DNA of 64,000 nt from Lachnospiraceae bacterium (GTDB taxonomy: Bacteria > Bacillota > Clostridia > Lachnospirales > Lachnospiraceae): the NCBI GenBank assembly GCA_022797535.1, contig JAAWKU010000020.1:1-64000 (forward strand), read 5' to 3'. Every line of letters starts with the position of its first letter. The stretch's first letter is position 1. Positions 31,240 to 41,355 of the stretch are shown here, piece after piece. The notes beneath the pieces are model-generated. The model worked only from the letters and a program-made list of their open reading frames with translations, was not told where the DNA came from and made no database searches. The position numbers were made by a program, and so were the translations under genes.

Positions 31240-34200
31240 CTATTTTCTCTTTACTTTTCTTCCTTTTCTTCGGATCCTCAGGGCAAAAGTTCCCCCGGAA
31301 ATCATACAGGTACCCGCGATACTGCCAATGAACAAAGGTCTGTTATAAAACCAGCGGATAAAGGCATTGGAAGAAATCAGAAAGCGGATGGGCTGCGTTT
31401 GGGTCACATTTCCGGCAGCGTCCCTGGCCAGAATATACACCGTCTGGGTATTTCCCATTTCCCTGATCTCGTATTCCACTCTGCCGTAACTCTCCGCCAG
31501 CTGTCCCTCGTCATAGCTGGCCGCCAGCGCTCCGTTTAAATAGATTTCCACCCCTTCCAGGTATATATTGTCCACTGCGTCTACACTCAGGATTCTGCCT
31601 GTTTCCGCATAGGAGCCTCCGTCCTCGATACCCCCTGTCACCACGCTGGGAGATGTCTTATCCACAACAAATTCAATATTCATCTCTTTCAGACGGTTGG
31701 TGGTATCATTGGTAGCCTGATCGACAGACTGGAGCGTTACCACATATACGCCCTCAGAATCAAAATTGCTGCCCGGGATCTCATAGTGGTACTCCTTCCA
31801 CGCAAATGTGTCCCCGCTCTCCCGAATCAAATAATCCTCATTCTGCCTGAGCACTCTCACATTGCCGTCACAGCTGTAACTGATCTCCTGGTGCTCCAGC
31901 GTGTCCACATTGATCTCCGTCACGGTCAGTCCCGGTCCCTGGTTGACATAATACTGTTCTATAACGCTCTGGGTATCCTCACCGAAAACATATACGGAGC
32001 CAAACCGGTTGACCGAGAACCAAATGCTCTCCGCTGTAATGTTTCCCGCCTTATCCGTAACAGACGCCTCCAGTGTATATAAATCATCCATTTCCGGAAC
32101 ATGCGCAAAGTCCGCAAGTTCGATGGTCTGTCCTTCTGGAGTTGGGGTACTGGAATACTCTGTTTCCACAGGCCCATGATTGACCCCCGTAACATATATC
32201 TCCAGTTCCTGGGCGTCAAAATTTTTGTCGGAGCAGGTGATCACGGGAGCAACGATACCATTGTTGGCGGACTGGTCTTGTATGCCGCTGATCTCCAGCC
32301 TGGGAGCCGTCAAATCAATTACAAACCGGTCGCCGGCATAAGCCTCCGCCGCATTGCCCGCCAGATCCACACAACTAATGTCAAAAGAGTAATCTCCGTC
32401 CACGTCAAAGGGAATCTCGCACACATACAGATCCGTGCCATTGTTCCGCCATGAAGAGGGGTTTTTTACCACCCCGTCCGGGGAATTGACTGACAGCTGC
32501 ACACCGGCGCTGTTAAAATTATGTTCCCTCACCGTAATGACTGCGTTTCTGGCCTCCTTATAATAAAAGCCATTTTGGGATTCCATGTTGTCGTAACTCA
32601 CCTGTATCACCGGCAGCGTCTGATCCACGGTAAAAGTCTCTTCCGGCAGTGCCCCGGATTCATTGCCGGCTCTGTCTGCGCACCGAAAGGTAAAGCTGTA
32701 ATCTCCATCGGCATGAAACGCCACGGGACAGGACCAGCTGCAGGCCTTCACATGCACCGTTCCGTTACAGCCATTGGCCGCCGTGTGAGACCAGTTGCCC
32801 ATCACAGGCTGTTCCCCTGTGCCTGTAACCATATATTCGGCCGTATTTTCCTCAAAGTTCTGATCCATCACCGTAACCGTGGCCACCCGGTCCTCATTAT
32901 AATACCCATTCTCTGTGATGGCATTATAGATAATATCAACTGCCGGCGCCGTCTTATCCAGAACAAAATCCCCGTTTTGGCTCCAGGCCGATGGATTGTA
33001 TTCCATACCAAACTCCCGATTATCGGACGCATCCATGGCGCGAAATACAATGTCTACCAGATTGGGATCAAAATTTGCTTCCGTGACACTGATCACCGCT
33101 GTCACATCACCCTTGACGCAATTTCCCCCGTATACCTGATCCGAAATATTCTGCCCGTTGCTGTAATAGGCAATATCCAGCACCGGCGGTGTGGTATCCA
33201 GCACCAAAATCGGACTCTTGTAGGTTCCGTCCACCAAAAGGCTGTCCTCCTCCCCTTGAAAAATCATGGCGTTTCCGGAACGGTCCGCATAGGACAGGGT
33301 AAACTGATATTTCCCTTCTCCGTCATTCATGGCAAAGTCACTTCTGTAGCGATAACCGCCCATATCCTGAAATCCGCTCATGGCTATGGTTCTGGTCGCT
33401 TCCTCCGCTCTCAATTTACTGAGCACTTCCTCCGGGTAAAAATTATTTTCCGTAATGAATACGGCCAGTTCCACTTCCCTGGTGTTGTAATAAATGGTGT
33501 TTGCATCCCTGTTATAGCCGCTGCTGCCGCCGGGAATCACATGAGACAATTCCGGCGCTTTATCGTCCAGAATATAGTCCACCGTCAGTCCGTCCGCATC
33601 CCCGTATTCCCGGATCAAAGTGGTGTTTCCGGCAACATCCGTGACCTCCACGGACTCTATGGCAAGGATTTTCTGTCCGTTTTTCACACTGAAACGAAGA
33701 CTTACCTCATCCATGGGAATCACCCTGCCATCCACCGTGACCATGGAAGAAGTCTTGATCCCGTTCTCTGTGTTTCCGTTTTCATAGGTAAACACACCTG
33801 TGCTCTCCTTGGAAGCCGCCAGGGAGCGGTCCGTGTAGCGATATACTACCTGGACCTGCTTAACCCCCGACGCGGCCTGGGAAACTGCGTCATCCGCCGC
33901 GAAATCCGCAACATATACGGTCAGATCCATCAGACTGTTATTAAACAATTTGCCGGACAATTTTCCATACTGATACTGTTCCTCCGGCGCCTGAACCTTC
34001 TGATCCTGAGCATTGTAAAAAATATCCCGATCCCCTCTGTATTTCACATAGGCCATGGAGCTGGGAGGCGTGTTATCCACCAGCATATGTACCGTGTTTT
34101 GCCCTTCTCCCCTGGTGGACAACCGATTATGCCATTGATCTTCGATCTCAAAATAATAATACTGATTCTGGTCCTGCGCAGATGCAAAGCGATCATCCCG

Positions 34201-36462
34201 GGTAACCACCCGGTAATGATAGTACCCCTCCTCATCCCGGCCTGAAATTTTCTTGCAGTCTTCTGTCAGGTCCCAACTGATCTCCGTTCCGTCCGCCAAC
34301 ACAGATATCATACGAATGCTTTTCAAGTCGGAATAGTCCTTTAAATGAAACGAATACTGCAGAGGATTCTTCTGCTCTCTGTACCAGGTCTCCCTCTGGG
34401 GCAAGCAGACAAGATCACTCATCACCGGGGGAGCCTGATCAATCACAACTTTTAGAGACTGGTTCCCACCCAGTCCATAGCTTTGCCTGTTGCCGGATTT
34501 ATCCGTAATCTCAAAAAAGAGAGGTTTATAATTGTATTTGCTGGTAGAAATTGAAAACGCAAAACGCGAATCCCCGGACTGTTGGTCGATCTGCTTCCTT
34601 TCCCCATTTTCCAGATAATAGAGGCCAACGGAAGCAAGATTCTCCTCTTTAACATCCACTGTAAAACAGATGCCGCTACCGTCCACCAGCACCTGGGGCC
34701 CTGCCACTTCCGCCGCCGGCTGCCCGGCCGCCGCCCAGGATATTTTTTCCACAGCCGGCGGCGTGCAATCCAGAATTGCCGTCAAGCCGGCCGTAGGCGC
34801 TTCCGGGGCATTACCAAGTTCGTCTTCCAGATACAACTGCAGGTCTCTGTAAGTGGTATTCTCCCTGTCCAGCCGATAGGTAAAACTATACCCGGTATAC
34901 GCTCCGCTCTCCCGCTTCTGTTCCCCCGAAAGCGTGGTTTCCCTGCCGTTCTCATCCGTATAGCGCAGTACCGCCGCTCCCATCTCATTGTCCTCGGTGA
35001 CATGGTAAACCAGAGTGATGCCCTTCTTTGCGGCTATGACTGCCTCCCCGGAGGGATCCAGTTCCCTGACAACTCCCGGTTCCTCCTCTTTCTCCCAGGT
35101 AATCCTGTTTACCCGGGGAGCCGTTTGGTCCAGAAGGTACGTGGCGCTTCCCCAGGTGGCCGTATTGCCTGCCATGTCCTCTACCAGCAGACCTACTTCC
35201 GTGTAATGCGCATCCGGTTCAGCCCCTTTCCACTCATAAACATATTCTGTTCCCGGCCCCTTCTGTTCCGGCGCCAGCCCCAATTCCTCCCGGGTAATTT
35301 CCCCGCTTTTATCTTTATAGACAATCTGCACACTGCTTATGCCATGGGCTTCCGATATATCAAAGCGCATGGAGATTCCCTCTCTGTCCTTCAGCGCCGT
35401 CCCCTCTGTCCACTCCGTATAGTTCGTTTCGCCCCTTCTCTTATAGCTGACCCCTGTAACCGCGGGCGGCGTGTTGTCCACCAGAAAACGGATTGTACAA
35501 TTCTCCCGGTTTCCCTCCCCTGCCCCGTCCATATACAGTCTCAGGGACGCGTCCCCGCCGCTGACAGATGAAACCGGGATTTCCACCGGGTCTTTTCCCA
35601 GATCATCGCAGATCTTGTCACCGCCAAGTACAAGTTCATACTTGTCAAAGGGATCTTCCGGCGTCCTTTCATATCCGGGGATCACAATTTTTCCCACATT
35701 GTAATATATTCCCTGCTCAATCCGGTCAATTATGTTCCCGCTTCTGTCCCATATCTGCAGATCCCGGCCGTATTCCGTATAGCCCCGAAATACAAATTCC
35801 GCCGTATCATCCAGTATGGCATCCCTGCTGGTCTCCACGCCGCACCACTGGGCCCTGACCTGAAAAGGCGCTTCTGACGCCCGGACGGCCTGGGGGTTCA
35901 CCGGCTGTCCGCATTGGTTGGTATAATGGAAGCGGGGTTCCGCATCCGGGTATACATCCCGCAAAGGCACATTTTCTTTTCCTCCCACGTGGATTTTGAT
36001 TTCGGCGTTCAGCGTATGCTTTTTGCTCAAAACCACTTTAGCCCCTTCATTTCCGCTCACGGTGGCCATGGCTTCAAAATAATTGTCATCTTCTTTATAA
36101 AGGATCTCCACCTGGGGCGCATCCGCCGTGATATACATGTCGTTCCCTGAGACTGTGGCTGCTTGATAAGCGTCGATGATCTCTCCGTATTGTCCGATCT
36201 GGAATACCTTTCCACCGATCACAATATCATTTCCTGACACCGACTTTTCAAACTCCTGCTGATAATCATTCTGATCCCGGTTATCTCCTTCCACCCTGAT
36301 CAGGTTCAGAAAAATCTTATAAGCAGAGCTCTGCCGGCTGTCCTCTGTATGATTTTTCGTCTCCGCCCGGGCAAAATTCTGAAATGTGCACGTGAAAATA
36401 AGAGCTGCACAGAGAATCAATGCCAGCCTTCGCCCCGTCTCCTTGTTCCATAATCCCTTCAT
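31240..36462 (-). CDS. giant (~1740 aa) secreted/anchored protein with repeated Ig-like domains
   Basis: N-terminal signal-like segment; repeated linker motifs LDQTAPRV, VDNTPPSS, LDDKAPEL, LDTTPPVL, LDKTAPAV, VDQTLPVI, IDLTAPRL, VDKTSPSV; C-terminal TM plus RIRRKGRKVKRK. Confidence 0.8.
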   Translation of the reverse strand: MKGLWNKETGRRLALILCAALIFTCTFQNFARAETKNHTEDSRQSSAYKIFLNLIRVEGDNRDQNDYQQEFEKSVSGNDIVIGGKVFQIGQYGEIIDAYQAATVSGNDMYITADAPQVEILYKEDDNYFEAMATVSGNEGAKVVLSKKHTLNAEIKIHVGGKENVPLRDVYPDAEPRFHYTNQCGQPVNPQAVRASEAPFQVRAQWCGVETSRDAILDDTAEFVFRGYTEYGRDLQIWDRSGNIIDRIEQGIYYNVGKIVIPGYERTPEDPFDKYELVLGGDKICDDLGKDPVEIPVSSVSGGDASLRLYMDGAGEGNRENCTIRFLVDNTPPAVTGVSYKRRGETNYTEWTEGTALKDREGISMRFDISEAHGISSVQIVYKDKSGEITREELGLAPEQKGPGTEYVYEWKGAEPDAHYTEVGLLVEDMAGNTATWGSATYLLDQTAPRVNRITWEKEEEPGVVRELDPSGEAVIAAKKGITLVYHVTEDNEMGAAVLRYTDENGRETTLSGEQKRESGAYTGYSFTYRLDRENTTYRDLQLYLEDELGNAPEAPTAGLTAILDCTPPAVEKISWAAAGQPAAEVAGPQVLVDGSGICFTVDVKEENLASVGLYYLENGERKQIDQQSGDSRFAFSISTSKYNYKPLFFEITDKSGNRQSYGLGGNQSLKVVIDQAPPVMSDLVCLPQRETWYREQKNPLQYSFHLKDYSDLKSIRMISVLADGTEISWDLTEDCKKISGRDEEGYYHYRVVTRDDRFASAQDQNQYYYFEIEDQWHNRLSTRGEGQNTVHMLVDNTPPSSMAYVKYRGDRDIFYNAQDQKVQAPEEQYQYGKLSGKLFNNSLMDLTVYVADFAADDAVSQAASGVKQVQVVYRYTDRSLAASKESTGVFTYENGNTENGIKTSSMVTVDGRVIPMDEVSLRFSVKNGQKILAIESVEVTDVAGNTTLIREYGDADGLTVDYILDDKAPELSHVIPGGSSGYNRDANTIYYNTREVELAVFITENNFYPEEVLSKLRAEEATRTIAMSGFQDMGGYRYRSDFAMNDGEGKYQFTLSYADRSGNAMIFQGEEDSLLVDGTYKSPILVLDTTPPVLDIAYYSNGQNISDQVYGGNCVKGDVTAVISVTEANFDPNLVDIVFRAMDASDNREFGMEYNPSAWSQNGDFVLDKTAPAVDIIYNAITENGYYNEDRVATVTVMDQNFEENTAEYMVTGTGEQPVMGNWSHTAANGCNGTVHVKACSWSCPVAFHADGDYSFTFRCADRAGNESGALPEETFTVDQTLPVIQVSYDNMESQNGFYYKEARNAVITVREHNFNSAGVQLSVNSPDGVVKNPSSWRNNGTDLYVCEIPFDVDGDYSFDISCVDLAGNAAEAYAGDRFVIDLTAPRLEISGIQDQSANNGIVAPVITCSDKNFDAQELEIYVTGVNHGPVETEYSSTPTPEGQTIELADFAHVPEMDDLYTLEASVTDKAGNITAESIWFSVNRFGSVYVFGEDTQSVIEQYYVNQGPGLTVTEINVDTLEHQEISYSCDGNVRVLRQNEDYLIRESGDTFAWKEYHYEIPGSNFDSEGVYVVTLQSVDQATNDTTNRLKEMNIEFVVDKTSPSVVTGGIEDGGSYAETGRILSVDAVDNIYLEGVEIYLNGALAASYDEGQLAESYGRVEYEIREMGNTQTVYILARDAAGNVTQTQPIRFLISSNAFIRWFYNRPLFIGSIAGTCMISGGTFALRIRRKGRKVKRK

Positions 36463-36472
36463 TCGTCTCTCC

Positions 36473-36940
36473 CTATCCAATCCTTTCTTCTGTGTGCAGC
36501 ATCATGATATCACAAAGTATTTCCAATTTAAGCGGCGGTTTCTCCGGCTGCGCGTCGCCTTTGGTTTCTGCGTTGCCGCAATAATCCATTTGAGGAAAGG
36601 CCGTTTCCGTTTCCAACTTTACCGTTGTGGCCGGCATAACGGTATCCAGCCGGGTGGTTGTCTCCACCGGAGGAACAAAAGTCTTTTCCAGCAGCGTGGT
36701 CGCGTTCTCCTCCTGGCGGGAGACCGCGGCAGCATTTGTCTCTTCGATCTCCCGGATAGACTGACGAGCCGTAATACCCAGTTTAAAAGCAATAACATTG
36801 GCGATGCGAAACCGCCAGAACAGAAAGACCGTGAGCAGCAGACTCACGCCTCCCAGAGCCAGACATACCCCGGACACAGACTGAAAAAGAAGCACCTGCC
36901 GCTCTATCTCCGCCGTTGAAGTCAATATCCCGCTACTCAT
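36473..36940 (-). CDS. small single-pass membrane protein
   Basis: VCLALGGVSLLLTVFLFWRF TM; overlaps 3' end of kinase gene. Confidence 0.55.
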   Translation of the reverse strand: MSSGILTSTAEIERQVLLFQSVSGVCLALGGVSLLLTVFLFWRFRIANVIAFKLGITARQSIREIEETNAAAVSRQEENATTLLEKTFVPPVETTTRLDTVMPATTVKLETETAFPQMDYCGNAETKGDAQPEKPPLKLEILCDIMMLHTEERIG

Positions 36941-38630
36941 CCCCCTTCTCCTCCTCATATGTAATATCAACCATATACCTGGCCCTGTCTATCATTTCCA
37001 GCAGTTCAGCCTTCAAATCATTAACCCGCTGGGTACCGCCGGCAAATTCGTTCCCAGCAATTCTATGGGAAATATTGTCCAGCTGCGCTGTCATGGATGC
37101 CCGGTCTACCCCTGCTGCCTTGAATTTTTCCACATAGGAGATAATCTGATAGGCCAGTTCCTTGTACATGGTCAGAGCCGTTGTGGTGTTATCCAGCTGC
37201 ACCAGATCACCGGAGGACAGTTCCGTCAGATCCGTCCAATAATCCAGATAACCGATCTGGGCGTCTCCCGCCTTATTCTCCCTGCCGATCCGGGAATAAT
37301 ATGCGGCGATCTTCCCCAGGCGTCTGGCCCTCTCCACCTTAACCTCCTCCAGGACCACGGAATTTGCCGCAATATCCAGCCACTTTGTGGCCTGGGATTT
37401 GCTGCCCTTTTCTTCGTAGTAATAATAGTAGGCCAGCCCCAGGGCATAGGCAAATTCGTCATAGGCGGCCTGATTGGTCTTAAAGACAGCCTCGTTGGTT
37501 CTCCTTCCGTCATTCCCCATCAGAATTTCCCGCAGGATCTCATCCTCCCGGGCGCTCAGAATCCCGTCTTCCAGCAGCACGTCCTCCAGCAGATAAATAT
37601 ATGCATCTGCCTGAGAGGGATTCAGTTCAACAGCCGCCCGGCATTTCTCTATCTTGTCAGTGAATGTCACACTTCCCCGGGCGTCCTGCAGATACACATT
37701 GTAATTGTCCGCCTGGGTCTGGTCCGCCAGAACATGAAAGCCTGTCCCCAGGGCAAAGAGGGTCAGGGACAATGCCGCTGCGGCAGCAAATATTCCCAAT
37801 TTCCTGTTTTGATTTTTTCTGTATTCCCTGTCCAGTTCATAATAGTGCTCCAGTGCATACATCAGTTCCGCGCAGGACTGGTATCTCTCCTCCGGATTAT
37901 CCTGGGTGCATTTGAGCAGAATCTCCTCCAGGCCGGTGGACAGCGTCCCATCGTAATGTCTGATGGGATATCGGGTATAGGGTGGTTTACAGGGATCCTG
38001 TCCTGTGATCAGATGATGAAGAGTAGCTCCCAGACAATAGATGTCCGTTCTGGCGTCGGTCTGCCCCCTGCCCCCGAACTGTTCCGGGGCGGCGTAGCCG
38101 ATGGTCCCCAGACAGGTGGTATCCGCCAGGTTCTGCTCCTTGTACTCCCGGGCGATTCCAAAATCAATCAGCACCAGATTGCCGTCCGGCTTCAGCATCA
38201 CATTGGAGGGCTTCATGTCCCGATAGATAATCGCCGGGGTTTGGGAGTGGAGATATCCCAGCACATTGCACAATTGTTTTGCCCATTTAATCACACTTTC
38301 CTGGGACTGCGCTCCAAACTCCTGTATGGCGTCCGACAGAGGTTTGCCTTCAATGTAGTCCATGACAATGATAAAGGTATCCTCATCCTCTATTACATCT
38401 ACTATGCTGGGGAGATTGTCATGCCTGAGCTTCTTCAGCATATTGGTCTCCACCGTCAGTCCCTGCTTTACCTCCTCAAAATCCAGCCTGCCATCCTTGC
38501 GGACTTCTTTGATCGCCCAGGTTTTGTTTGCCTTCTCATTGATGGCCATGTACACAACGCTCATACCGCCACGACCGATCACATTCAGTATCTTATATTT
38601 GCCGTCAACCAGCGTTCCGATTTCCAACAT
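36933..38630 (-). CDS. serine/threonine protein kinase with TM and TPR-like extracytoplasmic region (no PASTA seen)
   Basis: IGRGGMSVVYMAINE, IIYRDMKPSNVMLKPDGNLVLIDFGIARE, GTIGYAAPEQF. Confidence 0.93.
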   Translation of the reverse strand: MLEIGTLVDGKYKILNVIGRGGMSVVYMAINEKANKTWAIKEVRKDGRLDFEEVKQGLTVETNMLKKLRHDNLPSIVDVIEDEDTFIIVMDYIEGKPLSDAIQEFGAQSQESVIKWAKQLCNVLGYLHSQTPAIIYRDMKPSNVMLKPDGNLVLIDFGIAREYKEQNLADTTCLGTIGYAAPEQFGGRGQTDARTDIYCLGATLHHLITGQDPCKPPYTRYPIRHYDGTLSTGLEEILLKCTQDNPEERYQSCAELMYALEHYYELDREYRKNQNRKLGIFAAAAALSLTLFALGTGFHVLADQTQADNYNVYLQDARGSVTFTDKIEKCRAAVELNPSQADAYIYLLEDVLLEDGILSAREDEILREILMGNDGRRTNEAVFKTNQAAYDEFAYALGLAYYYYYEEKGSKSQATKWLDIAANSVVLEEVKVERARRLGKIAAYYSRIGRENKAGDAQIGYLDYWTDLTELSSGDLVQLDNTTTALTMYKELAYQIISYVEKFKAAGVDRASMTAQLDNISHRIAGNEFAGGTQRVNDLKAELLEMIDRARYMVDITYEEEKGDE

Positions 38631-38645
38631 GCTGACATCCTCCGG

Positions 38646-39419
38646 TCAATATGTTCTGATGGTAATTACCGAGATATTGTCCCGCTCCTGACGCTGTTTG
38701 TTCAATTCTATCAACGCCAGTTCATTCTCCTTCATGCTTTCCGCACTGACCATCCGGGAGGGCTGAAGGTACGCATAAATCTCCTCCGGCGACACCTCAT
38801 GGCGAAAGCCATCGCTGCACAGCATATAGACCACATTCTGTCCAGGGGTGCCGAAAAAAAAGTCCGGACAGACCTCCTCCGAGGCTCCCACGCACTGCAG
38901 CAGCACACTGCGTCTCGGATCCGTCTCCGCTTCCTGCCAGGTCAGCTTTCCCTGCTGCACCTCCATGGCCACCACCGTCTGATCCCGGGTCAGCAGCCGC
39001 GCCGCGCAGCCCAGTTCATAGACGCGGCTATCCCCCACATTGACAATATAATACCGCTTTTCCGTCACCAGCAAAACGGCCACCGTAGTTCCCAGATTCA
39101 CTCCGCATCCAGCCCCATAGCTTCTCAACTGCCGGTTCTGCCCGGCGATGATATTGGTCCACTCCCGCCGGATCTCCGCATCCGTAATCCCTCTGGCGCA
39201 TAAAGCAGGAAGAACCTCCAGCACCCATTGGTGGAAAGCCTTCACAACACTGGCGCTGGCCACCTCCCCCCTGTCCAGTCCTCCCATACCATCACAGAGA
39301 ACCGCAAAGGCCATCTGCTCTCCGGCACAGGAAAGAATCTTAACATTCAGACTGTCCTGATTGGTACTCTTCACCCTGCCGATATCCGTACTTGCAGAAA
39401 CAATAAATTTCATTTCCAC
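38646..39419 (-). CDS. PP2C-type Ser/Thr phosphatase
   Basis: TDIGRVKSTNQDSLNV; LCDGMGGLDRGEVAS; VNVGDSRVYEL; LCSDGFRHEVS. Confidence 0.92.
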   Translation of the reverse strand: MEMKFIVSASTDIGRVKSTNQDSLNVKILSCAGEQMAFAVLCDGMGGLDRGEVASASVVKAFHQWVLEVLPALCARGITDAEIRREWTNIIAGQNRQLRSYGAGCGVNLGTTVAVLLVTEKRYYIVNVGDSRVYELGCAARLLTRDQTVVAMEVQQGKLTWQEAETDPRRSVLLQCVGASEEVCPDFFFGTPGQNVVYMLCSDGFRHEVSPEEIYAYLQPSRMVSAESMKENELALIELNKQRQERDNISVITIRTY

Positions 39420-39591
39420 CTTTCCTCTTCCTGCATATTTCAGGCCAGTGTGCTGTCACATGTACTTCTCACAAGTTATTTGACGAAATCTAAACTTGCC
39501 GGTGCACTGGTTCCAGCAGCTGACCGATCAACTTATCCCAGGGAAGTCGTTTGACAAAATATATACCGATGCACTGTCCTGGGGCATTGTG

Positions 39592-41310
39592 TCAATATGC
39601 TCTGAATTCAAACTCTTCATCTGCCAATCTTACCCGCATGCCATGGGTAATCTCACACTCCCGGTTGCTCTCTATCTGCTGGTTGTCCACAAAAGTATGG
39701 TTGGTAGAATTGGTATCCATCACATAAAATCTGCCGTCCCGCATCAAAAAATTGGCATGGCTGCGGCTGACAGCGGAATTGTCGCTGACGAAATAATCTA
39801 CATAGCTCTTCTCCTTCCCCACTCGGAAAACAGGCTTTGTCAGCGGAATATGCTCATCTGTCCTGATTCGGATCAGGTATGGCTGTACCATCGGTGCCGG
39901 ATTCGCCCCCAGCACAGTGGTCTCTCCCATAGCCGCTCCCCCGCCCAGTACGGTGGTTTCACCAAAATGAACCTGCATCGGCTGATTGTTCTGCGAAGGA
40001 ATGGTCGCCTGGGGCATAACGGCCTGGGACTGCGCCGTTGCCGGCGGAGTCTGGGCAAACGTCTGCTGGGGTCCGGGCTGGGTCTGGGGGACAGCCCGCG
40101 GAATTGTCTGCTGTGCCCCAGGTATGGCCACATTGGCCATGGGCTTTGCCTTCTTTCCGGATTTTCCGCCCGCTTTTTTATCCCCTTTGATGTCTGTCTT
40201 TTTCTCGGGCTTCGGCTCCTTGGGCGCTTTGCCGCCAAACAGACTGAATCCTTTTTTCTCCTTTCCCTGAGGCGCCGCCGGGGATGGCTGTGGCATTTGA
40301 GGTACCGGCGCAGAAGGTCCGCCCGGCAGAACGCCCTGGTTCATAACGGCGTTTTGCGTCGGTATCCCACTCTGGTTCACAGCGGCATTCTGCGCCGGTA
40401 CTCCGCCCTGGTTCACAGCGCCGTTTTGCGCCGGTAGTCCTCCCTGGCTCATAACGGCGTTCTGCGCCGATACTCCTCCCTGGCTCATAGCGGCGTTCTG
40501 CGTTGGTACTCCCTGGCTCATAACGGCGTTCTGCGTCGGTACTCCTCCCTGGCTCATAGCGGCGTTCTGCGTCGGTACCACACTCTGGGAAGGGGATGCG
40601 CCCCGGGGAAAAGCAGCATTCTGTACGGAGACAGCGCTCTGGGTGGTGACGGTATTCTGCCCGGATACATTATTTTGCGCCGGTTCGGCAAACTGCGTCG
40701 GAGCCTGCCGCTCTGCGGGAACCACTGCCTCATCCGGCCTTTGCGCAGGATTCTCCGCGCCTGCCTCCAATCCTTCCAGCAATAGCTGAAAATCCTCCAG
40801 CAGAAAACCTGCCGGATTGTTCAGTCTGTTGATAATCTTCCCCACATAGTCTGTGTTTTCCGTAGCATCAAACTGGGCGGAAAACATAATGCTTTTAAAC
40901 AGCATCCCCACATCCGGCGTGTCATGTACCAGCTCCATCACAGGCACACAAACCATGGATACCTCCAGAGTACTGACATTGACAAAGATCTTGTCCGCGT
41001 CATAGAGAAAGCTGCTTCTGTCCAGCATATAATCGTCCGCATTCCGCAGAGCGTTACAGATCCCCAGAAACACACCTGTCAGTCTGTGGCGGTTGACGGC
41101 GCCCTCCAGCAGTTGCTTTAGGGAAACCTTAGCCGTGATATTGAATTTTACATACCTGGTGGTATCCAGTTGTGTGTATAACGCATGAGCCACTCCGGGA
41201 ATCCTATTGTTAGTGATCATTCCCAGCGTCATGGTATCCACCTCTGCCTCAGGGGGCAATTCCGCCACCAGATAGATACTGCTCCCCTGATTTTCAAACC
41301 CATAGTTCAT
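39592..41310 (-). CDS. FHA-domain protein with DUF6382-like N-terminus and Gln/Asn/Ala/Pro repeat linker
   Basis: C-terminal FRVGKEKSYVDYFVSDNSAVSRSHANFLMRDGRFYVMDTNSTNHTFVDNQQI is a canonical FHA core. Confidence 0.9.
   Translation of the reverse strand: MNYGFENQGSSIYLVAELPPEAEVDTMTLGMITNNRIPGVAHALYTQLDTTRYVKFNITAKVSLKQLLEGAVNRHRLTGVFLGICNALRNADDYMLDRSSFLYDADKIFVNVSTLEVSMVCVPVMELVHDTPDVGMLFKSIMFSAQFDATENTDYVGKIINRLNNPAGFLLEDFQLLLEGLEAGAENPAQRPDEAVVPAERQAPTQFAEPAQNNVSGQNTVTTQSAVSVQNAAFPRGASPSQSVVPTQNAAMSQGGVPTQNAVMSQGVPTQNAAMSQGGVSAQNAVMSQGGLPAQNGAVNQGGVPAQNAAVNQSGIPTQNAVMNQGVLPGGPSAPVPQMPQPSPAAPQGKEKKGFSLFGGKAPKEPKPEKKTDIKGDKKAGGKSGKKAKPMANVAIPGAQQTIPRAVPQTQPGPQQTFAQTPPATAQSQAVMPQATIPSQNNQPMQVHFGETTVLGGGAAMGETTVLGANPAPMVQPYLIRIRTDEHIPLTKPVFRVGKEKSYVDYFVSDNSAVSRSHANFLMRDGRFYVMDTNSTNHTFVDNQQIESNRECEITHGMRVRLADEEFEFRAY
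40331..40590 (-). repeat. ~36-bp in-frame repeats in FHA gene (unit GGVPTQNAVMSQ, ~7 copies)
   Basis: GGVPTQNAVMSQG-VPTQNAAMSQGGVSAQNAVMSQGGLPAQNGAVNQGGVPAQNAAVNQSGIPTQNAVMNQ. Confidence 0.85.
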
Positions 41311-41355
41311 ATCCTACCTCCCATTTCCGTTCCGTATATATGCGTGCGCTTTTTC

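Noticed and set aside
39478-39590. Two-copy imperfect direct repeat (tttgacgaaatct...ggtgcactgg / tttgacaaaatat...gatgcactgt) between PP2C and FHA genes
   Set aside because: Only two degenerate copies; could be chance or an old duplication.
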